Assembly: GCA_946543465.1 (NCBI GenBank)
Contig: CAMNLR010000145.1
Location: forward strand, 1-36,178
Length of the DNA stretch: 36,178 nucleotides
From: CAG-791 sp002390025
Lineage (GTDB): Bacteria; Bacillota; Clostridia; Lachnospirales; Lachnospiraceae
Direction: 5' to 3'
In this document: positions 31,395 through 36,178 of the stretch, piece by piece
How the letters are laid out: each line of letters opens with the position of its first letter
How positions within the stretch are numbered: position 1 is the first letter of the stretch
Notes under the pieces: model-generated
The model's database searches: none
What the model was told of the DNA's origin: nothing
The model's input: the letters and a program-made list of their open reading frames with translations, nothing else
Position numbers and translations under genes: made by a program

Positions 31395-31480
31395 GGCCGT
31401 CTGCCCAGGCAGATGTCTGCAAATAAGGCAGTCTGCAAAAAAGATATCTGTAAAAAAGATGTCTGTAAATAAAGACGTTT
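31381..31480. repeat. Degenerate 15-16-bp repeats from the YbaK gene end
   Basis: Units like GAYGTCTGTAAATAAG begin with the last coding bases at 31381 and recur at about 31409, 31427, 31443, 31459 and 31472 with drift (GTCTGCAAATAAG, ATCTGTAAAAAAG, GTCTGTAAATAAA). They run up to the terminator. Confidence 0.75.
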
Positions 31481-31490
31481 GAAAAAAAGA

Positions 31491-31546
31491 ATCCCGTTCC
31501 GCCAGGAAACTCCGACATGGAGCCCTGCTGGAGCGGGATGTTTTTT
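31491..31546. terminator. Terminator between the YbaK-like and chromate-transporter genes
   Basis: ATCCCGTTCC...CCAG pairs with CTGGAGCGGGAT with one G-T pair, followed by TGTTTTTTC. A run of A precedes, so it may serve both converging genes. Confidence 0.75.
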
Positions 31547-31586
31547 CTATCTAACGGCACCGCAATACTGCTGCCCGCAGGAGCTT

Positions 31587-32162
31587 TTACACACCGGCAA
31601 AGTGGAACAGAATGCCGACGACAGCCGAAAAGGCAATGAAGGCAATGGGGTGGATCTTGGGGAAGAGTTTTTGCCCGACAAAGATGATGACACCCAGGAG
31701 AATCGCCTTCCACAAAAACAGATCGGTGATCCTGCGGCTTGCCAGGTAGGCATCGATATTGACCAGAGCGACCTTGGCGACATTCAGGCCTGCGGCTGTG
31801 ATCATGGCGATGGAGGCGGGACGCAGCCCGTAGAGAGCGTTCTGGACGTGTTTGCTGGCTTGGAACTTCTGCAGGAAACCGGAAATGATCAGGATAATGA
31901 TCAGGGAGGGCGTCGCAAGCGCAAGAGTGGCAAGGACACCGCCGGGATAGCCTGTTGTCTTGAACCCTGCAAAAGTCGACATATTGATGCCGATCGCGCC
32001 GGGCGTGGATTCGGAGATGGCAATCATGTCCGCTATGTCCGCATGGGAGAACCAGTGGGTCTTATCCGACATCTCATAGAGGAAAGGGAGCGTGGCAAGT
32101 CCGCCGCCGATGGAAAAAAGGCCGGTCTTGAAAAATTCAAAAAAGAGCTGTAAATAGATCAT
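31587..32162 (-). CDS. Chromate transporter (CHR) half, second subunit
   Basis: The protein has 191 residues and about five membrane helices. The CHR motifs FSIGGGLATLPFL near the N terminus and STPGAIGINMSTFAGF at about residues 49-64 are present. It overlaps the partner gene by 4 bp (ATGA), so the two half-length proteins are co-translated and probably form a heterodimer, as known for short-chain CHR pairs. They may export chromate or another anion; in anaerobes the natural substrate is uncertain. Confidence 0.92.
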   Translation of the reverse strand: MIYLQLFFEFFKTGLFSIGGGLATLPFLYEMSDKTHWFSHADIADMIAISESTPGAIGINMSTFAGFKTTGYPGGVLATLALATPSLIIILIISGFLQKFQASKHVQNALYGLRPASIAMITAAGLNVAKVALVNIDAYLASRRITDLFLWKAILLGVIIFVGQKLFPKIHPIAFIAFSAVVGILFHFAGV

Positions 32163-32734
32163 TTTTTCTTGTCAGCCTCCTTTCCCTGATCGCGGAAACC
32201 ACCGATGATCACGCCCAGGATCCCGGAAGTGATGACCAGAATAGCGGCGGGAACAGCGACCGGCAGGACACCGGACAGAGCCGTCATCAGAAAGACGCCG
32301 ATGTAGAGGCAGAGGCTGACCTTGTCCACGACAGACTTTTTCCACAGGCGCAGGACTGCCTGGACGATCAGCACGCAGACACAGACGCGGATGCCTGCAA
32401 AAGCGTTCTGCACGATGGGCAGATCTGCAAAGCCCTGCAGGAAGGTGGCGATGATCAGGATAATGATGATGGGCATGGTGACAAAACCCAGTGTGGCGGC
32501 GATGGCACCAGCTACGCCTTTCCTGCGGCTCCCGATAAAGGTCGCGACATTAAGTGCAATCAGGCCGGGAGTGCACTGCCCGATGGCAAAATAATCAGTC
32601 AGATCCTGGGTGGTGGTCCAGCCACGGTCCTGAACCAGGTCGCGCTCCAGCAGGGGGAGCATGGCATATCCGCCGCCGAAGTTGACGGCCCCGATCCGCA
32701 GAAAAGCAAGGTACAATTCTACAATTTCTTTCAT
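32159..32734 (-). CDS. Chromate transporter (CHR) half, first subunit
   Basis: The protein has 191 residues and about five membrane helices. CHR motifs are FGGGYAMLPLLERDLV and QCTPGLIALNVATFIGSRRKG. GAGGA lies about 6 nt before the ATG. A candidate extended -10 promoter lies at 32792-32800. The C terminus is Lys-rich and overlaps the start of the second subunit. The two subunits have the same length and share the CHR motif order, consistent with an ancient duplication. Confidence 0.92.
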   Translation of the reverse strand: MKEIVELYLAFLRIGAVNFGGGYAMLPLLERDLVQDRGWTTTQDLTDYFAIGQCTPGLIALNVATFIGSRRKGVAGAIAATLGFVTMPIIIILIIATFLQGFADLPIVQNAFAGIRVCVCVLIVQAVLRLWKKSVVDKVSLCLYIGVFLMTALSGVLPVAVPAAILVITSGILGVIIGGFRDQGKEADKKK

Positions 32735-32791
32735 GGAGTCCTCATCAGAGTTGAATGCTGTTTGTCAGGTGCACAGTTATTGTCAGATGTC

Positions 32792-32800
32792 ATTATACCA
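32792..32800 (-). promoter_or_regulatory. Extended -10 promoter of the CHR pair
   Basis: On the minus strand TGGTATAAT is an extended -10; no good -35 is found 17 bp upstream. It lies about 58 bp before the start. Confidence 0.45.
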
Positions 32801-32864
32801 CTGCCTGCATATGAAAGCATCTTCTTTGTGTCCGTAGATTACAGGATGATTCCGGGATGGAATT

Positions 32865-32893
32865 GGGACACGAGGGACGGTTCTGACTGTCCC
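32865..32893. repeat. Dispersed hairpin family, copy 6
   Basis: GGGACACGA precedes GGGAC, loop GGTTCTGACT and GTCCC. The loop is identical to that of copy 3. Confidence 0.85.
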
Positions 32894-32917
32894 GGTTTCA
32901 GGAGTTTCGGGGAAACG

Positions 32918-32989
32918 TGAGTTGCGGGGGACGGTTCTGAATGACTCATTGTACGCAATGAGTCGTTTAGAACCGTCCCCCGCAACTCA
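32918..32989. repeat. Dispersed hairpin family, copy 7 (72-nt compound palindrome)
   Basis: Outer arms of 21 bp (32918-32938 and 32969-32989, containing GGGGGACGGTTCT) are perfect. After an internal loop of 4 and 4 nt, an inner stem GACTCATT/AATGAGTC closes on the loop GTACGC. It is the longest inverted repeat in the window and includes two family cores facing each other. Confidence 0.95.
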
Positions 32990-33059
32990 TTAGACTTATT
33001 GCTATAATCTATAGATAAATCTATGAATTCTATACTTATTGTTAAGATAATATCTATGG

Positions 33060-33088
33060 TTGATTTTGCGTTTTTCCTCGTATATAAT
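33060..33088 (+). promoter_or_regulatory. Promoter of the SDR gene
   Basis: TTGATT (33060-33065) and a perfect TATAAT (33083-33088) are 17 bp apart, giving a leader of about 150 nt. The flanking TATAGATAAAT repeats may be operators. Confidence 0.7.
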
Positions 33089-33244
33089 CAAATACATAGA
33101 AACAATGGAGATAAATAATACCGATTTATAGATAAATTGATATAAAATGTCATGCTGGTCTATGGCTTTCGGGGAAATTCCAAGGGCTGCGGAGAATCGG
33201 GATTATTTAAAGGGATGTTTTACATAATGCTTAAGGAGGTAATT

Positions 33245-34018
33245 ATGAAACAGTATTTTGATCTTAAGGGAAGAGTTGCTATTGTCACCGGATGTTCCGG
33301 CGGACTTGGTGTACAGATGGCAAAGGCACTGGCAAATCAGGGTGCGATCATTGTGCCTATTGCCCGCAGACAGCAGAAAATCGAGGAGGTTGCCGCCGAG
33401 ATTCACGAGGAGTTCGGCGTGGAGACATTCCCGGTCCGCTGTGATATTACCGATACACAGATGGTCGAGGAAGTGGTCGACAAGGTCCTGGAAAAATATG
33501 GCAGGATCGATGTCCTGGTCAACAACGCCGGCACCGGCGCAGTTGCTCCCGCAGAGGACATCACAGACGACCAGTTCTCCGGTGAGATGAATGTCGACCT
33601 GTTCGGCACCTTCAAGGTAGCGCGTGCCGTTGCCAAGAAGGCCATGATCCCCGCCAAATACGGCAGGATCATCAATATCGCTTCTATGTACGGTCTTGTC
33701 GGCAACAAAGTGGCCGGCTCTGCACCTTATCACGCAGCCAAGGGCGGCGTTGTCAACCTGACCCGCGCGCTCGCGGCAGAGTGGGGAAAATACGGTATCA
33801 CCGTCAATGCGATCTGCCCCGGCTATTTCTATACGCCTCTCACAAAAGAAACTCTCGATTCTGATTTCTTCCAGCAGAATGCAAGGACCATGATTCCCGA
33901 GGAGCGCTATGGACATGAGGGAGAGCTGGATACTGCAGCAATTTTCCTTGCTTCTCCCGCGTCCAGCTATGTCAACGGCGTCAACCTTCCCGTGGACGGC
34001 GGCTATACCTGCATGTAA
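33245..34018 (+). CDS. SDR-family oxidoreductase (gluconate 5-dehydrogenase-like)
   Basis: The protein has 257 residues. The cofactor site is Thr15-Gly-x3-Gly-x-Gly (TGCSGGLG), NNAG is at 93-96, and the catalytic residues are Ser147, Tyr162 and Lys166 (YHAAK). The C-terminal LPVDGGYTCM is usual. AGGAGG lies 6 nt before the ATG at 33245. The sequence style (FDLKGRVAIVTG, CPGYFYTPLT) fits the gluconate 5-dehydrogenase or related sugar-acid group, but no sugar-use genes are adjacent, so the substrate is open. It stands alone with its own promoter and terminator. Confidence 0.93.
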   Translation: MKQYFDLKGRVAIVTGCSGGLGVQMAKALANQGAIIVPIARRQQKIEEVAAEIHEEFGVETFPVRCDITDTQMVEEVVDKVLEKYGRIDVLVNNAGTGAVAPAEDITDDQFSGEMNVDLFGTFKVARAVAKKAMIPAKYGRIINIASMYGLVGNKVAGSAPYHAAKGGVVNLTRALAAEWGKYGITVNAICPGYFYTPLTKETLDSDFFQQNARTMIPEERYGHEGELDTAAIFLASPASSYVNGVNLPVDGGYTCM

Positions 34019-34124
34019 AGAACAGCCGGTATACGGTATAATTGGAAGAACGAAGTACACACCCCAACAGGGGTGCAGTACCGGATAGAATGATGCAATA
34101 CAGTATGATCAGATCAAACTCTTG

Positions 34125-34150
34125 CGGCCGAAATCATCCGGCCGTTTTTT
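34125..34150 (+). terminator. Terminator of the SDR gene
   Basis: CGGCCG, an 8-nt loop and CGGCCG are followed by six T. The rest of the 320-bp gap 34019-34338 shows no gene; a TATAAT at 34249-34254 has no good -35. Confidence 0.8.
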
Positions 34151-34338
34151 AACGCATAGGAAATTGCGATTTTTTATTTGATATATACTCTCTGATTCAT
34201 AAAGGCGTGCCGGATACAGCATTTGCGCGCAAGGTATGATACAGAAGGTATAATGCAGGAAACGGACATATATTGTATACTAATGACGAAGAATACCTCA
34301 ATCATCGCAAGCGAATATAAAAAGGAAAAGGAGTTCGA

Positions 34339-35376
34339 ATGGGGCCGGGAATTATGATAGCGGGAATGACCCTGTACCAGATCGGCTGGTATTTTGTGAT
34401 GTATTCCTTCCTCGGCTGGGTAGTCGAAGTGGCTTACCATGCAGTCACGCAGGGCAAAGTCGTCAACCGGGGCTTTCTGTCGGGACCGGTCTGTCCGGTT
34501 TACGGCTTCGGAATGCTGTTCGTTTTTGGCGTGATCGACCTGGTCAGCGGCACCACTGTCAGTGGAGTCGCAAGCGCCAATGCGGGGGTGATCTTTGTCT
34601 GTGGAATGGTCCTGGCGTCAGCCGTGGAGTTTATCGGCGGCTGGGCACTTTACCACGTCTTTCATGCCAGATGGTGGGACTATCGCGGCAAGCCTTTTAA
34701 TCTTGGCGGATATATTTGTCTGGAGTTCAGTATTTACTGGGGGCTCGGCGCCCTGTTGGTGATTCGGATCCTCCACCCCGTCGTCGACCGCTTCTCCGCA
34801 GGCCTTTTCCCCGAGAAATGGGGATGGTTGGTGATTGCATTCCTCTATACGGCCTATGTCGCCGACTCTGTTGTCACGATTATGATCGTCATGGGCCTGA
34901 ACAAAAAGCTGGCCGAGCTGGACCGGCTGCGCGCCGGAATGCGCATTGTCAGCGATGATCTCAGCGAAAGGATCGGCACCCGGACCCTGGAATCCATGCA
35001 GCACATCGACGAGGGCCGCGTACAGGCTGCGCTCGCCAGGGCGGAAATTCGTGATGCAGTAGAGGAAAAGAAGGCAGAGACCGAAAAAGAGATTGCCCGC
35101 TTTAAAGCAGAAAAAGAGGCAGAGTCGGCCCGCAGACACGAAGAGATCGAACAGCGCATACAGCAGCTGCGTGCCTCCCTGAGCAAGGGGAGATTTTTCG
35201 GCCCCCGCCGCATCTTCAAAGCCTTCCCCGGCCTTACCTATGACTTTGAAAATTATGATACCATCATGAGCCAAGTGCGCGAAGATATCGACAGAAAATG
35301 CGTCAGGAGGGATGGTTCTGAATGTCCCGGTCCGGAACGCAAGGAGAAAACTAAAAAATGGATAAGAAAACGATAG
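34339..35376 (+). CDS. CmpB-like membrane protein (putative ABC-transporter type IV)
   Basis: The protein has 345 residues. The first 190 contain about five membrane helices with the PF06541-type pattern: FVMYSFLGWVVEVAYHAV, VNRGFLSGPVCPVYGFG, FIGGWALYHVFHARWWDY and GYICLEFSIYWGLGALL. A cytoplasmic, Glu/Arg/Lys-rich coiled coil follows (about 225-285). GGAG lies about 6 nt before the ATG. The family's function is unknown. Residues about 324-330 (RRDGSEC) are encoded by a decayed dispersed hairpin copy, and the gene overlaps the HAD gene by 19 bp. Confidence 0.85.
   Translation: MGPGIMIAGMTLYQIGWYFVMYSFLGWVVEVAYHAVTQGKVVNRGFLSGPVCPVYGFGMLFVFGVIDLVSGTTVSGVASANAGVIFVCGMVLASAVEFIGGWALYHVFHARWWDYRGKPFNLGGYICLEFSIYWGLGALLVIRILHPVVDRFSAGLFPEKWGWLVIAFLYTAYVADSVVTIMIVMGLNKKLAELDRLRAGMRIVSDDLSERIGTRTLESMQHIDEGRVQAALARAEIRDAVEEKKAETEKEIARFKAEKEAESARRHEEIEQRIQQLRASLSKGRFFGPRRIFKAFPGLTYDFENYDTIMSQVREDIDRKCVRRDGSECPGPERKEKTKKWIRKR
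35309..35328. repeat. Dispersed hairpin family, copy 8 (inside coding sequence)
   Basis: GGGATGGTTCTGAATGTCCC keeps the arms GGGA/TCCC and the loop GGTTCTGAAT seen in copy 7. It is translated as part of the C-terminal tail of the CmpB-like protein. Confidence 0.7.
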
Positions 35377-36011
35377 ATACAGTTGTGTTTGACATAGGCG
35401 GCGTTCTGGTGGAACTGGGGCGCTTCCGTTTTCTGGAGAAAAAGGGCTTTACGGGAGAGAAGGCGAACCGGGTGATGTATGCCTCCATGCGGTCCCCGGA
35501 TTGGGTGCAGATGGATCTGAACAATCTGCCTGTTGAAGAAATCCTGGAGCGCTTTATCAGAAATGATCCGGAGATGGAGGCGGAGATCCGGCACATGTTT
35601 GCAGACCTGAACGGCATCGTGGAGCGCCGGGAATCCAGTCTGCCCTGGCTGAGGCGAGTCAAGGAGAGCGGCAGGAGGATCCTCTACCTGTCCAATTATT
35701 CCCACAAGATCATGCGGGAGTGCCCGGACGCACTCTATTTCCTCCCCGAGATGGATGGAGGACTGTTCTCCTGCGACGTCCACATGGTTAAGCCGGACCC
35801 CGCCTTCTACCAGCTTCTGATTGACAAGTATCAGCTGGACCCCGCCCGCTGTGTCTTCATTGATGACCTGGAGACCAACCTGGAGGGAGCCAGGGCTGCA
35901 GGCATGCACACCATCCTTTTTGAAAATCCCGCACAGGCCGAGGCCGCCCTGGACAGACTGTTGAAGGAGACAGAGGAGACAGGGGACGGTTCTTTGTCTC
36001 CTCAGGCTTAA
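35358..36011 (+). CDS. HAD-family phosphatase (YihX-like)
   Basis: The protein has 217 residues. Motif I is VVFDIGGVLVE with a Gly in place of the second Asp, as in YihX-type sugar-phosphate phosphatases (FDLGNV). Motif II is LYLSNYS, motif III has Lys in MVKPDPAFYQLL, and motif IV is CVFIDDLETNLEGARAAG. AAGGAG precedes the ATG by about 11 nt, inside the upstream gene. The last residues (EETGDGSLSPQA) are encoded by dispersed hairpin copy 9, so the protein end appears to have been supplied by the repeat. The substrate is probably a small phosphorylated metabolite. Confidence 0.92.
   Translation: MDKKTIDTVVFDIGGVLVELGRFRFLEKKGFTGEKANRVMYASMRSPDWVQMDLNNLPVEEILERFIRNDPEMEAEIRHMFADLNGIVERRESSLPWLRRVKESGRRILYLSNYSHKIMRECPDALYFLPEMDGGLFSCDVHMVKPDPAFYQLLIDKYQLDPARCVFIDDLETNLEGARAAGMHTILFENPAQAEAALDRLLKETEETGDGSLSPQA
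35973..36003. repeat. Dispersed hairpin family, copy 9 (codes the HAD C terminus)
   Basis: GAGGAGACA (35973-35981) and TGTCTCCTC (35995-36003) flank GGGGACGGTTCTT. The HAD stop codon lies 6 bp after it. Confidence 0.88.
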
Positions 36012-36033
36012 TAAAAAGGTCGTTTAAACGAAG

Positions 36034-36085
36034 AAAAGCTCTTTCTTTTCCATCTGGATCCAGAGGAAATGAGAAAGAGCTTTTT
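36034..36085 (+). terminator. Terminator of the CmpB-HAD operon
   Basis: AAAAGCTCTTTCT (36034-36046) and AGAAAGAGCTTTT (36072-36084) form a perfect stem with an inner TCTGGATCCAGA palindrome, ending in a T run. Confidence 0.9.
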
Positions 36086-36106
36086 ATACTGTGTTTATCA
36101 AATTAG

Positions 36107-36178
36107 GAGACAGAGAAACGCCCATTGTCTCTTCTGTCTCTTGACCCGATTAAAATCGGAGACAGAGAACCGTCCCCT
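36107..36178. repeat. Dispersed hairpin family, copies 10 and 11 (last one cut by window end)
   Basis: GGAGACAGAGAAACGCCCATTGTCTC is a decayed copy at 36107-36132. GGAGACAGAGAACCGTCCCC starts at 36158 and runs off the right edge. Both belong to the GAGACAG subtype seen at 17050 and 35973. Confidence 0.75.

Larger units (their letters stand above)
32735..33244. other. Divergent gap with hairpins and AT-rich promoter region
   Basis: This 510-bp gap between the CHR pair and the SDR gene holds the CHR promoter, two dispersed hairpin copies (32865-32893 and 32918-32989), then an AT-rich region with the SDR promoter. TATAGATAAAT occurs identically at 33010-33020 and 33127-33137, on either side of that promoter. 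No gene is visible. Confidence 0.6.

Overview
The window looks like chromosomal DNA of a Gram-positive, low-to-mid GC anaerobe of the Clostridia, most likely a Lachnospiraceae gut commensal. The reasons are strong AGGAGG-type ribosome binding sites, a TAXI-type TRAP transporter, a COG2509-type flavoprotein, a YtrA-type GntR/ABC cassette, a BspA-like leucine-rich surface protein and a Tn916-type integrase module. The genus cannot be fixed from the sequence alone.

Region 1 (1 to about 7,990) is visibly AT-rich and reads as an integrated mobile element. From left to right it holds the 5' part of a secreted leucine-rich-repeat protein that runs off the left edge, about 1 kb of AT-rich non-coding DNA with short repeats, a leftward set of small genes (a basic RHH-like protein, two unknowns, a SprT-like zinc metalloprotease), a block of degenerate tandem repeats, and then rightward genes: an HNH/NUMOD-like protein, a small helix-turn-helix protein, an excisionase and a Tn916-family tyrosine integrase. 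Two leftward promoters carry the same palindromic operator between -35 and -10, so they are probably co-repressed. The other end of the element is not in the window.

Region 2 (7,992 to the end) is GC-richer core DNA. It holds a low-molecular-weight tyrosine phosphatase, an HD hydrolase, nagA, folC, an AI-2E family exporter, an SGNH esterase, signal peptidase I, a COG2509 flavoprotein, a cytidylate-kinase-like protein, a two-gene TAXI-TRAP transporter, a GntR-ABC-permease operon with a clear operator, two MATE exporters, an ABCG-like transporter pair, an EamA transporter, a fibronectin-III pseudogene, a YbaK-type deacylase, a split chromate transporter, an SDR dehydrogenase, and a CmpB-like membrane protein overlapping a HAD phosphatase.

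Three cross-window patterns stand out. (a) A dispersed hairpin family with the core GGGGACGGTTCT occurs about eleven times in the core region, never in the mobile element, and twice inside the 3' ends of genes. (b) Several gene ends and intergenic gaps carry degenerate short tandem repeats, and some housekeeping proteins carry matching Glu/Gly/Ala-rich inserts. (c) The second MATE gene has a leader of about 180 nt with a duplicated hairpin motif and an intrinsic terminator just before the start codon, which suggests a cis-acting RNA switch or attenuator.
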